From: Thermoplasmata archaeon | Lineage (GTDB): Archaea; Thermoplasmatota; Thermoplasmata; Lutacidiplasmatales; UBA184 | Reading direction: 5' to 3' | DNA: 5,969 nt | Assembly (NCBI GenBank): GCA_021828715.1 | Contig: JAJZDF010000046.1 | Span: 1 to 5,969 of the forward strand | Part shown: positions 1 through 5,811 of the stretch, piece by piece | How positions within the stretch are numbered: the first letter of the stretch is position 1 | Layout: each line of letters starts with the position of its first letter | The notes under the pieces: model-generated | The model's database searches: none | Told to the model about the DNA's origin: nothing | Seen by the model: only the letters and a program-made list of their open reading frames with translations | Program-made: the position numbers and the translations under genes

Positions 1-1068
1 GGCGCTGCCGCCGACGAGCGTCCGGGCCCCGGCGCCGGTCGCCCCCGCTACGGCCTTCGCGACCGCGTCGCGGGCCCCCGGAGCGTAGAGCGGCCCCATG
101 TCGACGCCCGGGGAGAGCCCGGGGCCGACCCGGAGCGCGGCGGTGAGGGCGGCGACCTTCTCGAGGAAGCGCGGGGCGACCGATTCGTGGACGTAGCATT
201 TCTCGGCGGCGATGCACGCCTGGCCGGCGTTCCAGAAGCGGGCCCAGACGGTCGCCCGGGCCGCCCAGTCGAGGTCGGCGTCGTCGGCGACCAGGAGCGG
301 CGCTTTCCCGCCGAGCTCCAGCAGGCACTTCGCCATGTTCGGCGCGGCGGTCCGGACGACCTCGATCCCGCTGGCGGTCGATCCGGTGAGCGTTACCGTG
401 GAACAGGCGGGGTGCTGGATGAGCGCGGCGCCGACCGTGCTCCCGGGGCCGGGGACGACGTTGAGCACTCCCGACGGGAGCCCGGCGTCGCGCAGCACCT
501 CCGCGAGCCGCAGCGACGTGAGCGGGGTGTTGCTCGACGGCTTCAGGACCATCGTGTTTCCCGCGAGCAGCGCCGGGGCGATCTTGCGCGTCACCGTGGC
601 GGCGGGGAAGTTCCAGGGGGTGATCCCGACCACGACCCCGCGGGCGATCCAGAGCAGGCGCATCGACTCGCCGTGCGGAAGTCCCGCGACCTCCTCGCCG
701 GAGAGCGTCCGGGCGAACGACGGATAGAACGTGAGGTTGTCGATCGCCCCCGCGACCTCGGCGCGCGACTCGTAGAGGACCTTGCCCATCTCCCGGGTCA
801 CGAGCCGGGCGAGCTCGTCGGCCTGCCCTTCGAGGATCGCGGCCGCACGGCGGAGGATCCGCCCGCGGGCTTCCGCGCCGATCCGCTCCCAGCCGGGCTG
901 CGCCCGAGCCGCAGAGTCCATCGCCGCCCGGGCGTCCTCCGCCGACCCCCGGACGACCTCGCCGACGACCGAGCCGTCGGCCGGGTCGACGACCCGGAAC
1001 GTCGGGCGGTCGCCGACCGGCACGATCTCGTTGTCGAGGAACAGCCCGCGAACGGGAGGGGTCGACAT
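1..1068 (-). CDS. NAD(P)-dependent aldehyde dehydrogenase, partial (C-terminus missing)
   Basis: Oxidises an aldehyde to its acid with NAD(P)+ through a thiohemiacetal on a catalytic cysteine; expected to be cytoplasmic. I translated the minus strand from ATG at 1068. It stays open for 356 codons to base 1, so about a quarter of a usual 450-490 residue protein is missing. Seen: PWNFP at 151-155 (Asn153, oxyanion hole), VLKPSSNTP at 174-182 (Lys176, cofactor phosphate/ribose), LTGSTASG at 227-234 (nucleotide fold), ELGGK at 251-255 (Glu251, general base) and GQAC at 282-285 (Cys285, nucleophile). All key residues of the family are present. The KPSS, NMAK and FWNAGQxCIAAE stretches recall, from memory, the glyceraldehyde dehydrogenase of Thermoplasma used in the non-phosphorylative Entner-Doudoroff pathway. 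That substrate is a guess; succinate-semialdehyde or another aldehyde is possible. No SD precedes the ATG, but a TATA-like box lies about 25 nt upstream, so the message is probably leaderless. Confidence 0.93.
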   Translation of the reverse strand, partial: MSTPPVRGLFLDNEIVPVGDRPTFRVVDPADGSVVGEVVRGSAEDARAAMDSAARAQPGWERIGAEARGRILRRAAAILEGQADELARLVTREMGKVLYESRAEVAGAIDNLTFYPSFARTLSGEEVAGLPHGESMRLLWIARGVVVGITPWNFPAATVTRKIAPALLAGNTMVLKPSSNTPLTSLRLAEVLRDAGLPSGVLNVVPGPGSTVGAALIQHPACSTVTLTGSTASGIEVVRTAAPNMAKCLLELGGKAPLLVADDADLDWAARATVWARFWNAGQACIAAEKCYVHESVAPRFLEKVAALTAALRVGPGLSPGVDMGPLYAPGARDAVAKAVAGATGAGARTLVGGSA

Positions 1069-1084
1069 GGCCGGCGCAGGGGCC

Positions 1085-1096
1085 GATACCCTATAC
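1085..1096 (-). promoter_or_regulatory. TATA-like box for the aldehyde dehydrogenase gene
   Basis: On the minus strand GTATAG (1096-1091) is followed by GGTATC (1090-1085), an AT-rich patch in very GC-rich DNA. The first box centres about 25 nt before the A of the ATG at 1068, which is the usual archaeal TATA-to-transcription-start distance. A transcript would therefore begin at or next to the start codon. It sits 3 nt past the thyX stop codon, so the aldehyde dehydrogenase gene can be transcribed independently of thyX despite the 30-nt gap. Called from position and composition only. Confidence 0.5.
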
Positions 1097-1098
1097 CC

Positions 1099-2004
1099 CT
1101 ACCGGGCGGCGGACGGCCCGTCGACGGCGCGGATCCGCTCGAGCTTCTGCAGGAACTCGACGCCCTCGCCCGTCTTGAGGCGCTGGCCGTCCTCGCGCGT
1201 CAGCGGGAGGCCCGCCCCCTGGCAGGCGAGCTCGGGCGGCCGGCCGTCGAGGAGCAGCCGGACCGCCCGCTGCTCGCGCCGGCTCAGGGTAACGGCCGAG
1301 AGTTGGAACTCCTCGAACGCCTCGAAGGCGACCGGGGCGACGGTCCGGGCGACCTTCGCCATCGCCGCGGCGTAGAGGCGGATCTCCTCCTGGGCGTGGG
1401 GGTCGAGCCGCAGCGCGAGGAAGTGGAACAGATTGTGGAGGTTCGACTTCCAGTACCACTGGGTGTAGTAGGCGACCGGCAGGAGGAGCCGCGCGGTCTC
1501 GCGCGCCACCCCCGCCGCCAGGGCGGAGGAGTAGGCGGCGTAGGCGTCCTTGGAGAGCCGCTCGAGGTCCCCGCGGAACTTCTCGACCGCCTCCGGGGGG
1601 AGGGCGTCGCCGCGGCCCTGCCGGTTGACGGTCGACTGCCGGCGGATCTCGTCGGCCGGCGGGAGTTCGAATTCGTCGGGAACGACCGAGTACCGCGCGC
1701 TGTACTCGTTCACCGAGGCGGTGCGGTGGCGGATGAACTGCCGCGCGACGAAGATGGGAAGCCGGATCAGGAACTTGAACTCCACCATTTCGAACGGCGT
1801 CGTGTGGCGGTGTCGCATCAGGTAGCGGACCAGCGCGCGGTCGTCGCGCACCGACTTCGTCCCCTGCCCGTAGGAGACGCGGGCCGCCTGGACGATCGCC
1901 GCATCGCTCCCCATGTAGTCGACGAGGGCGACGAAGCCGTGGGAGAGGACCGGCTCCCGGACCCCGATGAGCTCGTCCGCCTCCGGCACGGAGGGGCGTT
2001 CCAT
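1099..2004 (-). CDS. thyX: Flavin-dependent thymidylate synthase ThyX
   Basis: Makes dTMP from dUMP with methylene-tetrahydrofolate, FAD and NADPH, replacing ThyA. From ATG at 2004 the protein is 301 residues. The signature RHRxxSxNExSxRY is complete at 92-105 (RHRTASVNEYSARY), with Ser102 and Arg104 at the dUMP/FAD site. HTTPFE at 67-72 gives the conserved flavin-site histidine His67. Arg172, Arg199 and His203 match conserved positions of the Thermotoga maritima enzyme as I recall it. The protein is about 80 residues longer than that enzyme: it has a short N-terminal lead, an insertion near 115-135 and a C-terminal tail from about 232 with no cysteine cluster or membrane segment. I prefer ATG 2004 over the upstream GTG codons at 2037 and 2025 because GGAG lies 6 nt before it and a TATA-like box lies 47 nt upstream. 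It follows sdhE after a 102-nt gap and probably has its own promoter. The stop is TAG. Confidence 0.97.
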   Translation of the reverse strand: MERPSVPEADELIGVREPVLSHGFVALVDYMGSDAAIVQAARVSYGQGTKSVRDDRALVRYLMRHRHTTPFEMVEFKFLIRLPIFVARQFIRHRTASVNEYSARYSVVPDEFELPPADEIRRQSTVNRQGRGDALPPEAVEKFRGDLERLSKDAYAAYSSALAAGVARETARLLLPVAYYTQWYWKSNLHNLFHFLALRLDPHAQEEIRLYAAAMAKVARTVAPVAFEAFEEFQLSAVTLSRREQRAVRLLLDGRPPELACQGAGLPLTREDGQRLKTGEGVEFLQKLERIRAVDGPSAAR

Positions 2005-2010
2005 TTCCGG

Positions 2011-2014
2011 CTCC
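2011..2014 (-). promoter_or_regulatory. Shine-Dalgarno site of thyX
   Basis: GGAG on the minus strand, 6 nt before the ATG at 2004. It decides the start: the GTG codons further upstream in the same frame have no comparable motif at a suitable distance and would sit too close to the putative TATA box. Confidence 0.5.
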
Positions 2015-2041
2015 GGGTCGGGCACGCCGCCCCGCACGCCC

Positions 2042-2059
2042 CGGACGAAATAACGTCCG
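2042..2059 (-). promoter_or_regulatory. Putative thyX promoter element inside a 6-bp inverted repeat
   Basis: CGGACG and CGTCCG form perfect 6-bp arms around AAATAA (read TTATTT on the minus strand). The AT core is the only AT-rich stretch in the sdhE-thyX gap and centres about 47 nt before the thyX ATG. A TATA box here would give a leader of roughly 20 nt that contains the GGAG site. The flanking symmetry could be a repressor site over the TATA box or a weak hairpin. No U-rich tract follows, so it does not look like a terminator of the sdh operon. The core is a poor match to the archaeal TATA consensus. Confidence 0.35.
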
Positions 2060-2106
2060 CCGTGGGGGGGTCTCCGGGGCCGGCCCGCCTCCGCGCTCGC
2101 GGGGCG

Positions 2107-2994
2107 CTACCGGCTCGGGGCCGCGGAGCCCATCTTCGCCAGCGCCGGGGCGACCGGGACGAGGTGCCGCGCCAGTCCGAGCTCCTCGGGCGTGGCGCCC
2201 AGGGCGAGGCCGACGACCTGGGGCAGGTGGAAGACCGGCATGTCGAGCGGATGGCCGACCGCCTTCTCGGCCCGGTTCTGATAGGCGTCCAGCGAGATGT
2301 GGCAGAGCGGACAGGGGGTCGCCATCGCGTCGGCGCCGTGCGCCTTCGCGTCCTCGATCTGGCGGCCCGCGATGCGGCCCGCCGTCTCCGGCTTCACGAA
2401 CTGGATCGGGAATCCGCAGCACATCACGCGGCCCCGGTACTCGACCGGCGTCGCGCCGACGGCGCGGAGGAGGTCTTCGAACGCGTGCGGCTCCTCCGCG
2501 CTCTCCCAGTCGAGCTCGTCCGCCGGCCGGAGGAGGTGGCAGCCGTAGAACGCCCCGATCTTCACCGCGCCGAGCGGGCGGACGACCTTCTGCTGCAGCC
2601 GGGCGATCCCGCCGTCCTCGGTGAGGACGCGGAGCAGGTGCTTCACCTTCACGGTCCCGCGGTACTCGATCCCGAGCGGGCGGAGCGCCGCATCGACCCG
2701 CTCCTTCACCCGGGGGTCCCGGTAGCGGAGGTTCGCGAGCGAAAGCATCCCCTGGCACGTCGAGCAGATCGTGAGGACGTCCAGCCCCGCCCGTTCGGCG
2801 ATGGCGAGGTTCCGGACGTTGATCGCGACGTTCAGCACCTCGTTCGCCTCGTCGACGAAGCCCGAGCCGCAGCAGGAGAACGACGGGAACTCGGCGAGTT
2901 CGATCCCGAGCGCGCGGCAGACGTACCGGGTCGACCGGTCGAGCTCCTTCCCCGATTCCTGCGCCACGCATCCCGGGTAGTAGGCGAGCTTCAC
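2107..2994 (-). CDS. sdhE: Succinate dehydrogenase subunit E, HdrB-like CCG-domain protein
   Basis: Third subunit of an E-type complex II, related to heterodisulfide reductase HdrB and thought to take electrons from SdhB to a quinone or other acceptor. The 295 residues hold two CCG domains. The first has Cys9, Cys41-Cys42-Gly and Cys77/Cys80; the second has Cys152, Cys192-Cys193-Gly and Cys228/Cys231. Both follow the CX31-39CCGX33-36CXXC pattern, so both metal sites look intact. In HdrB these motifs hold non-cubane [4Fe-4S] clusters; in Sulfolobus SdhE one site was reported to bind zinc. I see no transmembrane segment; the C-terminal 60 residues could contain an amphipathic helix. The start is GTG at 2994, overlapping the sdhB stop by 4 nt (GTGA), with GGGAGG 7 nt upstream. 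The frame stays open well upstream, but that part is a shadow of sdhB. This SdhE should not be confused with the bacterial flavinylation factor of the same name. Confidence 0.93.
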   Translation of the reverse strand: MKLAYYPGCVAQESGKELDRSTRYVCRALGIELAEFPSFSCCGSGFVDEANEVLNVAINVRNLAIAERAGLDVLTICSTCQGMLSLANLRYRDPRVKERVDAALRPLGIEYRGTVKVKHLLRVLTEDGGIARLQQKVVRPLGAVKIGAFYGCHLLRPADELDWESAEEPHAFEDLLRAVGATPVEYRGRVMCCGFPIQFVKPETAGRIAGRQIEDAKAHGADAMATPCPLCHISLDAYQNRAEKAVGHPLDMPVFHLPQVVGLALGATPEELGLARHLVPVAPALAKMGSAAPSR

Positions 2995-3962
2995 GGCGGC
3001 GCCTCCCGATGGTCGAGGCTCTCGTAGATCTTCTCGACTTCCTCGAGGTGCTCGATGCGGTGCGGCCGCTTCAGGATCTCGGGTTTTTTGCGGACCATCC
3101 GCAGGCCCTGCCCGGCCTCGCCGAGGAGGCCGCCGATCCCCGAGGTTTGCCGCACGAGCTTCATCTCGCTGAGGAGGCCGCGCTCGCGGATGTTCTCCTT
3201 GAAGCCGATCGCGTGGCGGCTCCCCGGCTCGGTCCCGCCCTGCGCCGCGATCGCCATCTCCTTCAGGTCCCGGATCCGCTCCGACGGACGGACGTCCTTC
3301 GGGCACGCCTCGGTACAGAGGTGGCAGCGAAGGCAGAGCCAGAGGCCGTCGGTCTGGATACGGACCAGGCGGTCCTGATGCGCCTGGTCGCGCGGATCCA
3401 CCACGAACCGGTACAGCTTCGCGAGCGCCATCGGCCCCGGGAACCCGGGGTCGGCCTCGACCGCGGGACACGCGGAGTAGCAGGCGGCGCAGGCGATGCA
3501 GCGCGGGGTTTCCCGGAACCGCTCGACCTGCTCGGGGGTCATCGGGTTCTCGCGGCCCTCCGGCATCGGCTTCGTCGGATCCAGGATCAGGTGGGGGCGG
3601 ATCTTGTCGTAGTTCCGCCAGAACGGCTCCTGCTCGACGACCAGATCGCGCAGCACCTTCTGGTTGCGCATCGGCTCGATGACGATGCGCCCGTCGCGCG
3701 CGAGCTCGGGGCCGATCTGGGTCTCGCAGGCGAGCCGGCTCTTCGAGTTCACCTGCATCGCGCACGACCCGCAGATCGCCGACCGGCACGAGTAGCGGAG
3801 CGTGAGGGTCGGATCGATCTCGGCCCGGATGCGCAGCAGGGCGGTCAGGACGGGCGTGTGGGGCGCGAGGTCGAGCTCGTACCGCTGGTAGCGCGGGGCC
3901 GCGTCGTGCGCCGGATCGTACCGGTAGACATCGAACGTCGCGCGGACCGTCGAGTTCGCCAT
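2991..3962 (-). CDS. sdhB: Succinate dehydrogenase iron-sulfur subunit SdhB
   Basis: Passes electrons from the FAD of SdhA through three Fe-S clusters to SdhE. It has 323 residues. The N-terminal ferredoxin domain has Cys59, Cys64, Cys67 and Cys79 for [2Fe-2S]. The C-terminal domain has CxxCxxCxxxCP twice, at 155-166 and 210-221. In ordinary SdhB the second motif lacks one cysteine and the third cluster is [3Fe-4S]. Here Cys213 fills that place, so two [4Fe-4S] clusters are likely, as reported for Sulfolobus-type enzymes. A tail of about 80 residues (from about 245) extends past the usual 230-250 residue SdhB, recalling the C-terminus of HdrC-like proteins. The ATG at 3962 overlaps the sdhA stop by 1 nt (TGATG), with GGAG 11 nt upstream. 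The frame is open to 4064, but the extra 34 codons lie inside sdhA and do not resemble SdhB. Confidence 0.96.
   Translation of the reverse strand: MANSTVRATFDVYRYDPAHDAAPRYQRYELDLAPHTPVLTALLRIRAEIDPTLTLRYSCRSAICGSCAMQVNSKSRLACETQIGPELARDGRIVIEPMRNQKVLRDLVVEQEPFWRNYDKIRPHLILDPTKPMPEGRENPMTPEQVERFRETPRCIACAACYSACPAVEADPGFPGPMALAKLYRFVVDPRDQAHQDRLVRIQTDGLWLCLRCHLCTEACPKDVRPSERIRDLKEMAIAAQGGTEPGSRHAIGFKENIRERGLLSEMKLVRQTSGIGGLLGEAGQGLRMVRKKPEILKRPHRIEHLEEVEKIYESLDHREAPP
3002..3007 (-). promoter_or_regulatory. Shine-Dalgarno site of sdhE
   Basis: GGGAGG on the minus strand inside the sdhB 3' end, 7 nt before the GTG at 2994. It supports the GTG start and, with the 4-nt GTGA overlap, suggests coupled translation of sdhB and sdhE. 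Confidence 0.7.
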
Positions 3963-5635
3963 CAGTACACCCGCTCCTTCGGCTCCCACCGCGTGTAGGC
4001 GACCGCCGCGTAGGAAAGCTGGGGGCCGTTCGGTCCCCGGGTCGCCATCGTGTGCTTCATCCACTGGGCGTCATCGCGCTTCGGGTAGTCCGTCCGCGCG
4101 TGCGCGCCCCGGCTCTCCGTCCGGGCGTAGGCGCCGACCACGATCACCTCGGCGAGGGTCAGCATGTGGCCGACCTCGATCGCGTCGGCCAGGTTCATGT
4201 TGTAGACTCGGGAGCGGTCGACGACCCGCACGTTCTCGAATCGCGCCCGGAGCCCGCGGATCCGGCGGACCCCCTCGAGGAGGTCGGCCTCGTTCCGGTA
4301 GATCCCGACGTACCGGTCCATGACCTCCTGCATCTCGGTCCGCAGGCGCGACGGGTCCTCGCCGTCCGTGCGGGAGGACCAGGCGCGGAACGGCGCGGTG
4401 AAGCCGTCGAGCTCCGCCGCGTGGAGCTCGGGCGGGGCCGCGGAGGCAGCGTAGGCGGCGGCGGCGGTCCCGGCCTGCTTGCCGAAGACCAGCGTCTCGA
4501 GGAGGGAGTTGCCGCCGAGCCGGTTGGCGCCGTGGATCGACACGCACGCCGCCTCGCCGGCGGCAAAGAGCCCGCGGACGTTCGTCGCCCCGTGGGCGTC
4601 GGTCCCGATCCCTCCCATCATGTAATGCTGGGCCGGGTAGACCGGGATCGGCTCGACGACCGGGTCGACCCCCGCGTAGACCCGCGCGTAGTCGCAGATC
4701 TCCTGGAGCCGGCTCTCGACCTTCTCCCGGCCGAGGTGCATGAGCTCGAGGTGGACATAGCCGCCGGGGAAGCCCCGCCCTTCCCGTACCTCGGTCACGA
4801 TGGCGCGCGAGACGACGTCGCGGGAGGCGAGATCGAAGACGTGGGGGGCGTACTTTCCCATGAACCGCTCCCCGTTCCCGTTCTTGAGGATCCCGCCCTC
4901 CCCGCGGGCCCCCTCGGTGATCAGGATCGCACTCTCCATGAGTGCGGTCGGGTGGAACTGGACGAACTCGAGGTCCTTGAGCGCCGCGCCGGCGCCGTAC
5001 GCCACCGCGACGCCGTCGCCCGTGCAGCTGTGGGCGTTGGTCGTTCGGCCGTAGACCCGGCCGAACGGGCCGGTCGCGAGGACGACCGCCTTCGCCGCGA
5101 TCTGGTCGAACGTCCCGGTCTTCCGGTCGTAGGCGACGATCCCGTGGACGCGTCCCTCGCGGACGACGAGGTGGGTGAGCTCCCACTCCTCGTACAGCGT
5201 GAAGCGCGAGGTGCCGAGGTGCTCCCAGAGCGCCTGGAGGAGCGCGAGACCGGTACGGTCCGCCGCGTAGATCGTCCGCGGGAATCCGGCGCCGCCGAAC
5301 GCCCGGCGGGCGAGGGAGCCGTCGGGCCCGCGCGAGAAGATCGTGCCGAAGTGCTCCATCTCGACGACGGTCGGGCCGGCCTCCCGGCAGAACAGCTCGA
5401 TCGCGTCCTGGTCGCCGAGATAGTCGGACCCTTTCACCGTGTCGTAGATGTGGGTGTCGACGGAATCCTCCTTCCCGAGCGCGGCGTTGATCCCCCCCTG
5501 CGCCGCCCCCGAGTGCGAGCGCAGGGGATGGAGCTTCGAGACGATCGCGACCTCGCGCCCGGCCTCGATCGCCGCGAGGGCCGCCCGCTGGCCCGCGAGC
5601 CCGGCCCCGACGACCACGACCTCGTGCTGCTGCAT
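3962..5635 (-). CDS. sdhA: Succinate dehydrogenase flavoprotein subunit SdhA
   Basis: Catalytic subunit of complex II: oxidises succinate to fumarate on covalently bound FAD. It has 557 residues, close to family length. The Rossmann motif GAGLAG is at 10-15. [10 protein letters not shown] at 39-48 carries His41, the expected FAD attachment site. Active-site residues: His228 (QFHPT), Thr240-Glu241 ([10 protein letters not shown]), Arg272 (SRDVVSR), His337 (QHYMMGG) and Arg372 (GANRLGGNS). The C-terminal domain ends with the conserved [11 protein letters not shown] and DYPKRDD blocks. Gln46, five residues after the flavin histidine, is the residue seen in E. coli SdhA, where FrdA has Glu; this mildly favours succinate oxidation over fumarate reduction. 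There is no Tat or other signal peptide, since the dinucleotide fold begins at residue 5, so it faces the cytoplasm. First gene of sdhABE. No clear SD precedes the ATG; an ATTAAA box about 29 nt upstream suggests a leaderless message. Confidence 0.97.
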   Translation of the reverse strand: MQQHEVVVVGAGLAGQRAALAAIEAGREVAIVSKLHPLRSHSGAAQGGINAALGKEDSVDTHIYDTVKGSDYLGDQDAIELFCREAGPTVVEMEHFGTIFSRGPDGSLARRAFGGAGFPRTIYAADRTGLALLQALWEHLGTSRFTLYEEWELTHLVVREGRVHGIVAYDRKTGTFDQIAAKAVVLATGPFGRVYGRTTNAHSCTGDGVAVAYGAGAALKDLEFVQFHPTALMESAILITEGARGEGGILKNGNGERFMGKYAPHVFDLASRDVVSRAIVTEVREGRGFPGGYVHLELMHLGREKVESRLQEICDYARVYAGVDPVVEPIPVYPAQHYMMGGIGTDAHGATNVRGLFAAGEAACVSIHGANRLGGNSLLETLVFGKQAGTAAAAYAASAAPPELHAAELDGFTAPFRAWSSRTDGEDPSRLRTEMQEVMDRYVGIYRNEADLLEGVRRIRGLRARFENVRVVDRSRVYNMNLADAIEVGHMLTLAEVIVVGAYARTESRGAHARTDYPKRDDAQWMKHTMATRGPNGPQLSYAAVAYTRWEPKERVY

Positions 5636-5660
5636 GATCCGGGCCCCGACCCCACCGGGG

Positions 5661-5668
5661 GTTTAATG
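5661..5668 (-). promoter_or_regulatory. TATA-like box of the sdhABE operon
   Basis: CATTAAAC on the minus strand is the only AT-rich stretch just upstream of sdhA. It centres about 29 nt before the ATG at 5635, so transcription should start within a few bases of the start codon. No convincing BRE is visible. Its edge touches a small inverted repeat (ACCCC at 5649-5653, GGGGT at 5658-5662) lying between the box and the gene. Confidence 0.5.
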
Positions 5669-5696
5669 CGTGTCGCGTCCCGTCGCGGCGGCCGCG

Positions 5697-5708
5697 CCCC
5701 CGCGGGGG
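5697..5708. repeat. 12-bp perfect palindrome between sdhA and the proteasome gene
   Basis: CCCCCGCGGGGG reads the same on both strands. It lies about 30 nt upstream of the sdhA TATA-like box and about 47 nt upstream of the proteasome TATA box, a position that would suit an operator. In DNA this rich in GC such a palindrome could arise by chance, so no function is claimed. Confidence 0.4.
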
Positions 5709-5755
5709 TCGTTCCGGGTTCCCGAGTGGCCGGGACGTAATCATCGCGTGAGCCG

Positions 5756-5763
5756 TTATATAG
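5756..5763 (+). promoter_or_regulatory. TATA box of the proteasome beta gene
   Basis: TTATATAG is the best TATA box in the window. It centres about 53 nt before the ATG at 5812, so transcription should begin near 5785 and give a leader of about 25 nt that includes the SD site. The purine-rich BRE expected just upstream is not evident. Confidence 0.65.
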
Positions 5764-5795
5764 CGGGGGCAGGTCCGCTGCTCGCCTCCTCTCTC

Positions 5796-5803
5796 GGGGG
5801 GAG
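5796..5803 (+). promoter_or_regulatory. Shine-Dalgarno site of the proteasome beta gene
   Basis: GGGGGGAG followed by ATC, ending 8 nt before the ATG at 5812. It supports this start and a leadered message. Confidence 0.65.
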
Positions 5804-5811
5804 ATCCAAGC

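Noticed and set aside
2005..2037. GTG codons at 2037 and 2025 as alternative thyX starts
   Set aside because: They add at most 11 Pro/Glu-rich residues, lack an SD and lie too near the putative TATA box.
2005..2106. A small SdhF-like or anchor gene after sdhE
   Set aside because: The gap is only 102 nt and shows no start-to-stop frame with a hydrophobic segment.
187..3027. A 946-codon open frame on the plus strand across the aldehyde dehydrogenase, thyX and sdhE genes
   Set aside because: It lies opposite three genes with complete family motifs, has low-complexity Arg/Glu/Asp/Gly/Pro-rich content and no recognisable domain. GC-rich codon use removes stops from this antisense frame.
3963..4064. 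Extension of sdhB upstream to 4064
   Set aside because: The extra 34 codons overlap the sdhA C-terminus and do not resemble SdhB; the ATG at 3962 gives the usual N-terminus.
5676..5737. Inverted repeat CGTCCCG / CGGGACG spanning the spacer
   Set aside because: Seven-base arms 48 nt apart are expected by chance at this base composition.
4052..5740. Long plus-strand frame opposite sdhA
   Set aside because: Same antisense artefact of high GC; repetitive Val/Arg/Asp-rich translation with no motif.
5705..5745. A tRNA-like T-arm (GTTCCGGGTTCC) in the divergent spacer
   Set aside because: No cloverleaf can be folded around it, and no acceptor stem or anticodon arm is present.
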